From contig NZ_JAUMIT010000005.1 in NCBI RefSeq assembly GCF_030519655.1, positions 186,001 to 250,000 of the forward strand: DNA of 64,000 bases, written 5' to 3'. The translations under genes and the position numbers were made by a program. The notes under the pieces are model-generated. The model made no database searches. It was not told the origin of the DNA and saw nothing but the letters and a program-made list of their open reading frames with translations. Each line of letters begins with the position of its first letter. The stretch's first letter is position 1. This stretch comes from Wenyingzhuangia gilva (GTDB taxonomy: Bacteria; Bacteroidota; Bacteroidia; Flavobacteriales; Flavobacteriaceae). Positions 19,570 to 29,115 of the stretch are shown piece after piece.

Positions 19570-21150
19570 ATGAAAAAATATACAAAAGCGCTATTAGTTA
19601 GTGCAATATTACTAGGAACATATTCTTGTTCAGATGATTTTATCAATAACGAACCATATACTGAAAAAGTAAAAGAAAATTTTTACACCACTCCTAAAGA
19701 TGGATATCAAGGTTTGGTTGCGGTATATGATGCTTTGCAAAGAGAAGGATACGGAGGTTTTTTATTAACATCAGAAATTGCTTCTGACAACTGTTTCGGA
19801 GGTTTTGGAACAGCAGATGATCAAGTTACTTTAGATTGGGATAGATTTAAAAACAATGCAGATAGAGAAATGAATGCTCCAGTATGGAAAACTTGTTATC
19901 AAGGAATTTTCCGTGCAAACGTATTGTTAGAAAATTTAGACAATATTGATTGGGGAATAGATGCCGATTTAAAAACACAATATGAAGCAGAAGCTCGTTT
20001 TTTAAGAGCTCACTTTCATTTTGAATTGGCTAGAATGTTTGGTGATATTGTCGCTTTAGATCACACGATTACTGCAGATGAATTTGAAACACCAAGATCT
20101 TCAGCAGAAGATACTTATGCATTAATTGCCAATGACTTTAAGTTTGCAGCAGACAATCTTGGTAATGATAATTATTCTACGCCAGGAAACGTAAAATATG
20201 GTCGTATTACAAAATGGGCTGCTGAGGCTTACTTGGCAAAAGCATTTTTGTTTTACACTTCTTATTATAACAAAACAGATTTGGCAGGGGTTGTGTCAAA
20301 AACAGAAGCTATTACTTATATCAATGATGTGGTAGACAATAGTGGGCATGATTTAATACCTGAATTTAAAAATCTTTGGTTGGCAGCTTCATTAGATGAG
20401 TATGCGGGTGAAGGAAACACAGAAATTGTATGGGCAATTCGTTTTAATAGCTCTGGTAATGGTGATTGGAATTTACATGAAGGAAACCGTTTTCAAGTAA
20501 ACATTGCACCAAGAGGAAGTAACATCGGGAACTATGCAAGTGGTTGGGGTGGAGCTACAGTAAATCCAGATTTATACAATGCTTATCAAATAGGTGATAC
20601 TCGTAGAGACGCAACTATTATCGATTTTGCAACAGAGGGATTAAACTTTGATGCACAAGAAAGAGGTCAAAGACAATTTACAGGATATGCTTGGAAAAAA
20701 TATTGTCCTATAACAAATGCTGCTGGTGATGGTATTGTTGCCGATGGTGGTGGAGATTTTCAAATTGACAATTACGAAGATTATGCAGTGATAAGATTTG
20801 CAGACGTACTTTTAATGGCTGCTGAATTAAACCTTGGAACCAATGATGTAATTGCTCAAGCAGATTTAGATAGAGTTAGAGAACGTGCTTTTGGAAACAA
20901 TACAAATAATGTAACAGTAACTCAAGCTAGCATTATGAACGAACGTCGTTTGGAATTGGCTTTAGAAGGACAACGTTATTTTGATTTGATCAGACAGGGA
21001 GTCGACGTAGCAAAAGCTGCTATTGATAACTCAGGTGATGGAGCAGAGTTCGATGTTACTTTTAGAACAGTAACAAAAGGATGGTTTGCATTGCCTCAAT
21101 CACAAGTTTTATTGTCTAACGGAACTATTAACCAAAACACTGGTTGGTAA
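19570..21150 (+). CDS. SusD-like surface glycan-binding lipoprotein
   Basis: Start taken at ATG 19570 rather than 19543, giving a clean lipoprotein signal ending TYSC and removing the overlap with susC; 526 residues. The Cys is followed by SDDF, close to the flavobacterial surface-export signature (S-D/E-D/E). Typical SusD helices and motifs: YQGIFRANVLLENL, EARFLRAHFHFELARMFGD, and the C-terminal NERRLELALEGQRYFDLIRQG. It caps the SusC barrel and captures oligosaccharides at the cell surface. Start lies 13 bp after the susC stop. Confidence 0.96.
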   Translation: MKKYTKALLVSAILLGTYSCSDDFINNEPYTEKVKENFYTTPKDGYQGLVAVYDALQREGYGGFLLTSEIASDNCFGGFGTADDQVTLDWDRFKNNADREMNAPVWKTCYQGIFRANVLLENLDNIDWGIDADLKTQYEAEARFLRAHFHFELARMFGDIVALDHTITADEFETPRSSAEDTYALIANDFKFAADNLGNDNYSTPGNVKYGRITKWAAEAYLAKAFLFYTSYYNKTDLAGVVSKTEAITYINDVVDNSGHDLIPEFKNLWLAASLDEYAGEGNTEIVWAIRFNSSGNGDWNLHEGNRFQVNIAPRGSNIGNYASGWGGATVNPDLYNAYQIGDTRRDATIIDFATEGLNFDAQERGQRQFTGYAWKKYCPITNAAGDGIVADGGGDFQIDNYEDYAVIRFADVLLMAAELNLGTNDVIAQADLDRVRERAFGNNTNNVTVTQASIMNERRLELALEGQRYFDLIRQGVDVAKAAIDNSGDGAEFDVTFRTVTKGWFALPQSQVLLSNGTINQNTGW

Positions 21151-21168
21151 TTTTTAAAATTAATATTT

Positions 21169-22038
21169 ATGAAAACTAAAATATACAATTTCATTTTAAT
21201 CTGTATTTCAGCATTCAGTATTGCAGCATGTAATCCTGTTGAAGATCGTATAGATACACCAGATGTAAAGTACAATAAAGAAAATTTAGAATTTAGTGTA
21301 ACTCAAAATTCTGCAAAGAATAATGAAGTTACCATGACAAGTAGTCAAAACGATGTGATTCCATTTTGGTCTTATACCAACAGCAATGGAGATGAGTTAG
21401 GACATTCTAATAAAAAAGTATTAGAGATTAACTTTCCATTTGCTGGAGATTACAATGTTTATTACACAGCATACACAAGAGGTGGAGCGGTAGAAGCAGA
21501 TCCTATTGTTTTAAACGTAACTAGTAATGATGATAGCTACTTTAGTGCATCAGAATGGCAAATGTTAACCAATGGAGTTAATGGTAAAACTTGGGTATTA
21601 GACATGCAAAGTCCATTAGGTTTTGCGGGATTAGATTTTCCAAACAATCCTTCAGGTTCAGATTATTGGAATTGGTATCCAGATTATGCTGGAAATGAAT
21701 GGTTGTTAGAAAATAAAGATTGGGGAGAAATGACTTTTGATTTAAACGGAGGATACAATGTATCTGTTACACAGACCTCTCCAGAAGCTGCAAGTACAGC
21801 TCAAACAACTAAAACAGGAACTTATTCATTTGATATTGATAATGATTTAATAATATTTAACGGAGGAGTTGGAATGTTATATGGTGGTAATGTAGATCAA
21901 TTTAATGGTGTTAGCAATTGGGCAAAAATGCGAGTGTTAGAAATTTCAGAAACATCAATGCGTTTGGCAGTAGTTAGAGATCAACATGCAACAGAAGGTG
22001 TCGCTTTATTAGTATATCACTTTAAGCCTAAAAATTAA
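21169..22038 (+). CDS. Surface lipoprotein in SusE position (unknown glycan-binding type)
   Basis: A 289-residue lipoprotein (AFSIAAC, Cys20, followed by NPVED). An N-terminal part of about 100 residues looks like a PKD/Ig-type beta-sandwich (FPFAGDYNVYYTAYTRGGAVEADPIVLNVT); the rest, from WQMLTNGVNGKTWVLD, is rich in Trp, Gly and Asp and ends LLVYHFKPKN. I do not recognise a named CBM. Its place directly after susD, acidic residues behind the Cys and aromatic richness suggest a surface glycan-binding protein like SusE or SusF, but binding is inferred. It ends the core transporter part of the operon. Confidence 0.7.
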   Translation: MKTKIYNFILICISAFSIAACNPVEDRIDTPDVKYNKENLEFSVTQNSAKNNEVTMTSSQNDVIPFWSYTNSNGDELGHSNKKVLEINFPFAGDYNVYYTAYTRGGAVEADPIVLNVTSNDDSYFSASEWQMLTNGVNGKTWVLDMQSPLGFAGLDFPNNPSGSDYWNWYPDYAGNEWLLENKDWGEMTFDLNGGYNVSVTQTSPEAASTAQTTKTGTYSFDIDNDLIIFNGGVGMLYGGNVDQFNGVSNWAKMRVLEISETSMRLAVVRDQHATEGVALLVYHFKPKN

Positions 22039-22068
22039 TAGTTAATAGTTTTTCATTTTTTAAGTAAC

Positions 22069-22099
22069 ACCCATTCGAGTTTTATAGTCTCGAATGGGT
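22069..22099 (+). terminator. Stable hairpin after the SusE-like gene
   Basis: Perfect 11-bp stem ACCCATTCGAG / CTCGAATGGGT with a 9-nt loop. It lacks a strong T-run (CGTTATT follows), so it may be a leaky terminator or an mRNA-stabilising hairpin that sets the SusCD transcript apart from the enzyme genes. Confidence 0.55.
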
Positions 22100-22128
22100 C
22101 GTTATTAAAATTACTCCAATATCCCAAC

Positions 22129-24621
22129 ATGATTACAAAAATTCAAAAAATCAATCCTAGAAAAACTTTGTGTTTGCTTCTTTGTGTGTTTACTTTCTTG
22201 GTATTCACTATACAAAGTAATGCGCAACAAACTAGAAAGGAATCTTTCAATAAAAATTGGCAATTTCATTTAAATGATGAAATAGAAAATAGAGATAGTA
22301 TTTCTAACAATACCTCATGGAGGTTGTTAAACTTACCTCATGATTGGAGCATAGAACAGCCTTTTGATAAAAACAGTCCAACAGGCGAAGGAGGAGGAGC
22401 ACTTGCAGGAGGTCTGGGTTGGTATAAAAAGAATTTTACCATCTCTAAAAACAATCAAGATAAATTAACCTCTATTGTTTTTGATGGAATTTATGAAAAC
22501 AGTCAAGTTTGGATTAATGGTCATTTTTTAGGAAAAAGACCTAATGGTTATATTGGTTTTGAATACAATTTAACACCGTATTTAAATTTTGGAGGTGAAA
22601 ATGAATTATTGGTAAAAGCTGATAACAGCCATCAACCCAATTCAAGATGGTATTCTGGGAGCGGTATTTACAGAAATGTTTGGATAAAAACAACTGATAA
22701 ATTACACGTAAATCAATGGGGGACTTTTGTAACCACACCATCTGTAAGCAAAGAAAAAGCAACAGTGCAAATTGCAGTTGAGGTTAAAAATGATCATCAG
22801 AAAAACAAAAAAGCAACGGTTAAAACTATCTTCTTTTTAGGGGATAAAGAAGTTGCAAGTACTGATGAAAACAAAATCAAGATTTCATCAAATAACAAAC
22901 AAACATTAACATCATCAATTAACATTAGCAAACCAGCATTGTGGTCGGTAGAAAATCCAACATTATATGTGGCATTGACACAAATATGGTCTAAAGGAAA
23001 ATTGGTTGACGAATATAAAACTACTTTTGGAATTAGGAGTTTCCGTTTTGATTTAGATAAAGGATTTATACTAAATAATAAGCAAGTAAAAATTAAAGGA
23101 GTTTGTTTGCATCACGATTTAGGTCCTTTGGGTACGGCAGTTAATACTAGAGCTATTGAACGCCAATTGCAGATTATAAAAGACATGGGAGTGAATGGAA
23201 TAAGAACAGCTCACAATCCTCCCGCTCCTGAATTATTAGACTTATGTGATCAAATGGGATTTATTGTAATGGATGAATCTTTTGATATATGGGAAAAAAG
23301 TAAAACAGCTTTTGATTATGGAAATCATTGGGAAGCTTGGCATAAAAAAGATTTAGAGGATCAGATTTTAAGAGATAGAAATCACCCAAGTATTTTTATG
23401 TGGAGTGTAGGAAATGAGGTTCCAGAACAGTGGAGTGAAAGAGGAGCTGAAATTGGGAGAGAATTAAATGCAATTGTAAAGGCATTAGATACAACTCGTT
23501 TGGTTACCGCTGCTATGAATCCGCCTGTGCATGTGACTGACAAAAGTGTAACCATCCAATTTGAAGATACTGCAGATAAGCCAAATGCATTAGCAGGATC
23601 AGGAGCGTTAGATATTATTGGGTATAATTATGCGCATCAAACCTATGCTAAACACAAAACAAATTTTCCGAATATTCCTTTTATCGCTACAGAAACAACA
23701 TCAGGATTACAAACAAGAGGTTATTATGAATTTCCATCAGATACCACAAAAGTTTGGCCAGTAAGATGGGATAAATTGTTTACAGAAGGAAATGATGATA
23801 ATACCGTTTCAGCTTTTGATCAAGTAAGAACACCATGGGGATCTTTACACGAAACCACTTGGAAAATTATTAAAAAACATGATTTCTTATCAGGTTTTTA
23901 TATCTGGACAGGTTTTGATTATATAGGAGAACCCACTCCTTATGTGTGGCCATCTAGAAGCTCTTATTTTGGAATTGTTGATTTGGCTGGATTTCCTAAA
24001 GATGTGTATTATATGTATCAAAGTGAATGGACAAACAAAAATGTTTTGCACCTATTGCCACATTGGAATTGGGATGAAAATCAAATGGTAGATGTTTGGG
24101 CTTATTACAACAATGCTGATGAAGTGGAATTGTTTTTAAACGGAAAATCATTAGGTGTAAAAAGTAAAGAAAATGAAGATTTACACATTATGTGGCGTTT
24201 TCCATATCAGTCTGGTACTTTAAAAGCTGTGTCTAGAAAAAACGGAAAAGTTGTTTTAGAAAAAGTAATAAAAACAGCAGATCAACCAGCTAAACTAAAA
24301 TTATCGGCAGATAGATTGGAAATAAAAGCAGATGGAAATGACTTGTCTTTTATTACTGTAGATATTACTGATGAACAAAATGTATTGGCTCCAAGAGCTA
24401 ATAATCAAATTTACTTTAGTGTAAAGGGGGCAGGTAAAATTGTAGGAGTGGCTAGTGGTGATCCAACCAATCACGAATCTTTTAAAGGAACACAGCATAG
24501 AGCTTTAAACGGAAAATGTTTGGTCATTGTTCAGGCTACCGAAAAAGCAGGGAAAATTGAATTAACTGCTAAAGCAGATGGATTAATTGAAAGTACAATA
24601 ACGATAACAACAAAACAATAA
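22129..24621 (+). CDS. GH2 beta-galactosidase
   Basis: An 830-residue protein with signal peptide (to about IQSNAQ, residue 33). Domain order: sugar-binding jelly roll (RLLNLPHDWSIEQPF), Ig-like domain, TIM barrel and C-terminal DUF4982-like and Ig-like modules. Acid/base Glu430 is in WSVGNEVPEQW and the nucleophile Glu522 in PFIATETTSG. It resembles the GH2 beta-galactosidases of xyloglucan loci, which strip galactose from XLLG-type side chains. The absence of a lipobox makes it a soluble periplasmic protein. Next gene starts 10 bp downstream. Confidence 0.92.
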   Translation: MITKIQKINPRKTLCLLLCVFTFLVFTIQSNAQQTRKESFNKNWQFHLNDEIENRDSISNNTSWRLLNLPHDWSIEQPFDKNSPTGEGGGALAGGLGWYKKNFTISKNNQDKLTSIVFDGIYENSQVWINGHFLGKRPNGYIGFEYNLTPYLNFGGENELLVKADNSHQPNSRWYSGSGIYRNVWIKTTDKLHVNQWGTFVTTPSVSKEKATVQIAVEVKNDHQKNKKATVKTIFFLGDKEVASTDENKIKISSNNKQTLTSSINISKPALWSVENPTLYVALTQIWSKGKLVDEYKTTFGIRSFRFDLDKGFILNNKQVKIKGVCLHHDLGPLGTAVNTRAIERQLQIIKDMGVNGIRTAHNPPAPELLDLCDQMGFIVMDESFDIWEKSKTAFDYGNHWEAWHKKDLEDQILRDRNHPSIFMWSVGNEVPEQWSERGAEIGRELNAIVKALDTTRLVTAAMNPPVHVTDKSVTIQFEDTADKPNALAGSGALDIIGYNYAHQTYAKHKTNFPNIPFIATETTSGLQTRGYYEFPSDTTKVWPVRWDKLFTEGNDDNTVSAFDQVRTPWGSLHETTWKIIKKHDFLSGFYIWTGFDYIGEPTPYVWPSRSSYFGIVDLAGFPKDVYYMYQSEWTNKNVLHLLPHWNWDENQMVDVWAYYNNADEVELFLNGKSLGVKSKENEDLHIMWRFPYQSGTLKAVSRKNGKVVLEKVIKTADQPAKLKLSADRLEIKADGNDLSFITVDITDEQNVLAPRANNQIYFSVKGAGKIVGVASGDPTNHESFKGTQHRALNGKCLVIVQATEKAGKIELTAKADGLIESTITITTKQ

Positions 24622-24631
24622 AATTATTAAG

Positions 24632-27025
24632 ATGAAAAAAGCAACGCTATTTCAAATAGGTATTGTTTTCTTTGGGTTTGTAGGTGTTTTTACAACACAA
24701 GCACAAATTCAAAATGAAGATTTATTAAACGCTCCAGTAGATGTTAGTAAAGATTTTGAAAACTATCAAAACACGTTTTATTTTGCAGATGAATTGGCTT
24801 CATTTGATCCTAAAACAGGAAAAGGAACGGTAAAATATAAAAGATACCAATATCAAACCCGTCAGGCATTTAACAATATGTTGGTAAAGCCAGATACGGT
24901 TGCTGCCAATGAATTTCCATCAACAGAATATGCTGCCTCACCAGAACTTCCGTTTCAAATTCAATTTGTGTCAGACAGAACGGTGCGCATCAAAATGGAA
25001 TCAGGACCACAGTACAATCAACCAGAAGAATCTTTGATGTTGGTGAATGGAGTGGCTCCAAATCATCCTGAGTTATGGACATCAGCAAAAACAAAAAATG
25101 GTTACGAATATACCAATGCTAATGGTAAGGTAGAAATCAATACAAAACCATGGCATGTTAAAGTTTATGATGCAAAAGGAAAATTATTAACAAGCACATT
25201 ACATAATAACGATTTACAAAATACTTACACTCCAGTATTACCTTTTTCTTATGTAAGAAGAAATAGCGATTATTCTAGAAGTTATGCTGCGGTAATGAGT
25301 TTGCAACCTGGAGAGAAAATTTTTGGTTGTGGAGAGTCTTTTACCAAGTTTGATAAACGTGGGCAAAAAGTAGTATTGTATACTGATGATGCCAATGGGG
25401 TTCAAAATGAAACCATGTACAAGCCTATTCCATTTTACATGAGTAGCCGTGGATATGGAGTGTTTATGCATACCTCAACGCCTATTACGGTAGATTTTGG
25501 AAAGTACTTTAACGGGGCTAACAAAATGATGATTGGTGATGATGTAGCAGATTTATTCATCTTTTTAGGAGAACCTAAAGATATTTTAGATGAGTATACC
25601 AATTTAACAGGAAAAGCAGAAATGCCTCCACTTTGGTCTTTTGGTTTTTGGATGAGTAGAATTACATATTTCTCAGAAAAAGAAGGTAGAGAGGTTGCAA
25701 AAAATCTTAGAAAATATAAAATTCCTAGTGATGTAATTCACTTTGATACAGGTTGGTTTGATGTTGATTGGAGAAATAATTACGAGTTTGCTTCTAAACG
25801 TTTTGAAGATCCGGTGGATATGATGGCGGACATGAAAGAAGATGGTTTTAAAGTGTGTTTATGGCAGTTGCCCTATTTTACACCAAAAAACACCCTGTTT
25901 AATGAAATTGTAGACAACGGGTTGGCGGTAAAAGATAGAAAAGGGAATTTACCATACGAAGATGCAGTGTTAGATTTTTCCAACCCAGAAACCGTTAAAT
26001 GGTATCAGGCAAAATTAAAACATTTGTTAGATCAAGGAGTGAGCGTTTTTAAAGTTGATTTTGGTGAAGCTGCTCCATTAAATGGAATATACAAATCGGG
26101 AAGAACAGGTTTTTATGAACACAATTTGTTCCCTTTAAGATATAACAAAGCAGTTGCTGAAATTACCAAAAAAGAAAAAGGATACACTTTAATTTGGGCA
26201 AGAAGTACTTGGGCAGGTAGTCAACGTTATCCTTTGCATTGGGGAGGTGATGCCGCTACAACTAATACTGCCATGTCTGCAACTTTACGAGGAGGATTGT
26301 CTTTAGGTTTGAGCGGATTCAGTTTTTGGAGTCATGATGTTGGAGGATTTGTAACCAAATCTCCAGAAGGCTTATACAAAAGATGGACGCCATTTGGAAT
26401 GTTAACCTCACATGTTAGAAGTCATGGTGAACCACCAACAGAACCTTGGGAATACAGCAAAGAATTTTTAAATAGTTTTAGAGATGCAGACAATATGCGT
26501 TATGAGTTAATGCCATATATCTATGCACAAGCCAAAGAAAGTTCAGAAAAAGGATTGCCAATGTTAAGAGCTTTATTTGTGGAATATCCAAATGATCCCG
26601 GTTCTTGGTTAATAGACAATGAATATTTATTTGGATCAAGCATGTTGGTTGCTCCATTATTTGAAGAGCAAACAGAAAGAGAAGTGTATTTGCCAGAAGG
26701 TACATGGATAGATTATCAAACTAAAAAAGTATATCAATCAGGTTGGCATACTATTAAAGCAGGTGATATTCCAATTGTGGTATTGGTTAAAAACGGGACT
26801 GTAATTCCTCATATAAAATTGGCTCAATCTACCAAAGATATGGATTGGACAAAACTTACTTTAAAAGTTTATGCCGATGAACAAACATCAACAGCAACAG
26901 GTAAAGTATATCTTCCTGAGGGGAAAAAATTAGAAACCATCACTTTGGAGAAAAAAGGGAATGAATTTAAAGTATTACAAAATCCTTTAGGAGCTACTTC
27001 TTTAAAAACAGAGTGGATTAAATAA
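24632..27025 (+). CDS. GH31 alpha-xylosidase
   Basis: A 797-residue GH31 enzyme with signal peptide (FTTQAQ). Nucleophile Asp476 is in VFKVDFGEAAP, the FGE extension that separates alpha-xylosidases (YicI-like) from alpha-glucosidases; acid/base Asp540 is in HWGGDAATT. Catalytic barrel motifs SRITYF, HFDTGWFDVDW and FWSHDVGGF are all present. It should release alpha-1,6-xylose from the non-reducing end of xyloglucan oligosaccharides in the periplasm. Together with GH2, GH3, GH29 and BACON-GH5 it defines the xyloglucan character of the locus. Confidence 0.93.
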   Translation: MKKATLFQIGIVFFGFVGVFTTQAQIQNEDLLNAPVDVSKDFENYQNTFYFADELASFDPKTGKGTVKYKRYQYQTRQAFNNMLVKPDTVAANEFPSTEYAASPELPFQIQFVSDRTVRIKMESGPQYNQPEESLMLVNGVAPNHPELWTSAKTKNGYEYTNANGKVEINTKPWHVKVYDAKGKLLTSTLHNNDLQNTYTPVLPFSYVRRNSDYSRSYAAVMSLQPGEKIFGCGESFTKFDKRGQKVVLYTDDANGVQNETMYKPIPFYMSSRGYGVFMHTSTPITVDFGKYFNGANKMMIGDDVADLFIFLGEPKDILDEYTNLTGKAEMPPLWSFGFWMSRITYFSEKEGREVAKNLRKYKIPSDVIHFDTGWFDVDWRNNYEFASKRFEDPVDMMADMKEDGFKVCLWQLPYFTPKNTLFNEIVDNGLAVKDRKGNLPYEDAVLDFSNPETVKWYQAKLKHLLDQGVSVFKVDFGEAAPLNGIYKSGRTGFYEHNLFPLRYNKAVAEITKKEKGYTLIWARSTWAGSQRYPLHWGGDAATTNTAMSATLRGGLSLGLSGFSFWSHDVGGFVTKSPEGLYKRWTPFGMLTSHVRSHGEPPTEPWEYSKEFLNSFRDADNMRYELMPYIYAQAKESSEKGLPMLRALFVEYPNDPGSWLIDNEYLFGSSMLVAPLFEEQTEREVYLPEGTWIDYQTKKVYQSGWHTIKAGDIPIVVLVKNGTVIPHIKLAQSTKDMDWTKLTLKVYADEQTSTATGKVYLPEGKKLETITLEKKGNEFKVLQNPLGATSLKTEWIK

Positions 27026-27030
27026 CTCCA

Positions 27031-27072
27031 AAATTAAAGGGTGATAAATGTTTTATAACCCTTTAATTTTTT
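27031..27072 (+). terminator. Terminator between GH31 and GH97
   Basis: Stem AAATTAAAGGGT / ACCCTTTAATTTT with a 14-nt loop and T-run, inside the otherwise co-directional enzyme cluster. It implies partial termination or a new transcript starting at the GH97 gene. Confidence 0.75.
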
Positions 27073-27096
27073 AACACGAATTAAAAAAACATCAAC

Positions 27097-29103
27097 ATGA
27101 TAAAAAAAACTATCCTTTATTTTTCTTTGGTAGCTACCATGCTTTCTTGTGCAAAGAAGTCATCAAAAGAAACTATTTTAACGTTGTCATCTCCAGGAGG
27201 TAATAATGTTGTTACTTTTGATCTATCTAACAATTCTCCAATGTATGCGGTAAAACATGGAGCAAAACAAATTGTATCTCTATCGCAAATGGGGTTTGTT
27301 TTTAAAGATCAAGATTCTTTAAAAAACAATTTTGAAATTGTGGGAACTAAAGAGTCTACCTATGACAATACTTGGACACAAGTTTGGGGTGAAAAATCAG
27401 AAATCAGAAATCATTACAACCAATTAACGGTTAATTTACAGGAAAAAGAAAATCAAAAAAGAAAACTAAATATTGAGTTTCGTGCATTTGATGATGGTGT
27501 AGCGTTCCGTTATGTTTTTCCTGAACAAGGAATTAAAGATAGTATTTTCATCATGGATGAATTAACGGAGTACAACTTAACAGAGGATGGTAATGCTTGG
27601 TGGATTCCTGCTTATAGAGAAAATAGATATGAGTATTTATTTACAAAATCGCCAGTAAGTACTTTAGATACTGTACATACACCTTTAACCATTGAGAATA
27701 AAGATTATAGTATCAGTATTCATGAAGCTAATTTGATAGATTTTGCAAGTACTACATTGGTAAACACCAAAGGAAGTGTTTTAAAAACGGATTTAGTGCC
27801 TTGGTCTGATGGCGTAAAAGTGAAAACAAAAGATAGTTTTACTACACCTTGGAAAACCATTCAGATTGGTGAAAAACCTACAGACTTAATTACTTCTTAT
27901 TTGATTTTAAATTTAAATGAGCCTAATAAAATCGAAGATACAAGCTGGATAAAACCATTTACTTATATGGGAATTTGGTGGGGAATGCACATTGGAAAAT
28001 ATAGTTTTTGGGAAGGACCTATTCAGGGAGCAACTACCAAACATGCAAAGGAATACATTGATGCTACTAGTGATTTAGGAATAGATCATTTGTTAATAGA
28101 GGGATGGAACAAAGGTTGGACTCCTGCTTGGTATGAAAACCACATGCATATGTTTAGTTTTACTAAAGAGGCTGATAATTTTAATTTGGTTGAGGTCACA
28201 GATTATGCAAAAGAGCATAATGTTAGAATTATAGGGTATCATGAAACGGGTTCTAATTTAATTAACTACAAAAAACAAATTGATGATGCTTTTGCGTTGT
28301 ATAATAAAGTTGGAATTCACGATGTGAAAATTGGTCATGTAGGGTCTAAATTAAATATGAAAGAATGGCATCACGGTCAATTTGGGGTGAATTATTTTAG
28401 ATATGTACTTAAAAAAGCAGCGGATTATCACTTAACAGTTTTATATCACGAACCTATTAAAGATACAGGAGAACGTAGAACGTATCCTAACATGATGTCT
28501 CGAGAAGCCGCAAGAGGACAAGAATACAATGCTTGGTCTGATGGAAATCCACCAAATTATACAGCAACGTTACCTTTTACACGTTTGTTGTCTGGACCTA
28601 TGGATTTTACAGCGGGTGTTTTAGATGTTGAGGTAAAACAAGGATATCCAGGAAGAAGAATACACAGTACAGCAGCCAAGCAATTGGCATTAACAGTGGT
28701 TGTGTTTTCTCCTATTCAGATGTTTGCCGATTTACCAGAGAATTATAAAGGTCAGCCTGCATTTCAATTCCTAAAAGAGGTGCCAACCAATTGGGAAGAT
28801 ACCAAGGTGCTGAATGGAGAAATTGGAGAATATATTACCACAGCAAGAAAAGATTTAAAAAGTGGTGATTGGTTTTTAGGAAGTTTAACAAATGAAAAAG
28901 CTAGAGATTTTGATGTTTCTTTAGATTTTCTAGAAGAAGGAGCTACTTACGAAGCTCAAATTTATGCAGATGCCAAAGGAACAGATGTAGATCATAATCC
29001 TACAGCAATTACAATTTCTAAGCAAAAAGTAACAGCTAAAGATCATTTAAATTTACATTTAGGAGCTAGTGGTGGAGCAGCAATCCGATTCAAAAAACTA
29101 TAA
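27097..29103 (+). CDS. GH97 glycoside hydrolase, inverting type (alpha-glucosidase-like) lipoprotein
   Basis: A 668-residue GH97 protein with lipoprotein signal (VATMLSC, Cys18, followed by basic AKKSSK, so probably periplasmic). N-terminal beta-sandwich, central TIM barrel (GIDHLLIEGWNKGW) and C-terminal domain. Glu383 (GYHETGS), Glu452 (LYHEPIKD) and Glu476 (RGQEYNAW) have the same mutual spacing as the base Glu439/Glu508 and acid Glu532 of SusB, the inverting alpha-glucosidase. The retaining alpha-galactosidase subgroup uses an Asp nucleophile instead. Substrate in this xyloglucan-type setting is not obvious. Start follows a terminator by 25 bp. Confidence 0.9.
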   Translation: MIKKTILYFSLVATMLSCAKKSSKETILTLSSPGGNNVVTFDLSNNSPMYAVKHGAKQIVSLSQMGFVFKDQDSLKNNFEIVGTKESTYDNTWTQVWGEKSEIRNHYNQLTVNLQEKENQKRKLNIEFRAFDDGVAFRYVFPEQGIKDSIFIMDELTEYNLTEDGNAWWIPAYRENRYEYLFTKSPVSTLDTVHTPLTIENKDYSISIHEANLIDFASTTLVNTKGSVLKTDLVPWSDGVKVKTKDSFTTPWKTIQIGEKPTDLITSYLILNLNEPNKIEDTSWIKPFTYMGIWWGMHIGKYSFWEGPIQGATTKHAKEYIDATSDLGIDHLLIEGWNKGWTPAWYENHMHMFSFTKEADNFNLVEVTDYAKEHNVRIIGYHETGSNLINYKKQIDDAFALYNKVGIHDVKIGHVGSKLNMKEWHHGQFGVNYFRYVLKKAADYHLTVLYHEPIKDTGERRTYPNMMSREAARGQEYNAWSDGNPPNYTATLPFTRLLSGPMDFTAGVLDVEVKQGYPGRRIHSTAAKQLALTVVVFSPIQMFADLPENYKGQPAFQFLKEVPTNWEDTKVLNGEIGEYITTARKDLKSGDWFLGSLTNEKARDFDVSLDFLEEGATYEAQIYADAKGTDVDHNPTAITISKQKVTAKDHLNLHLGASGGAAIRFKKL

Positions 29104-29115
29104 AAAGAAACAACA

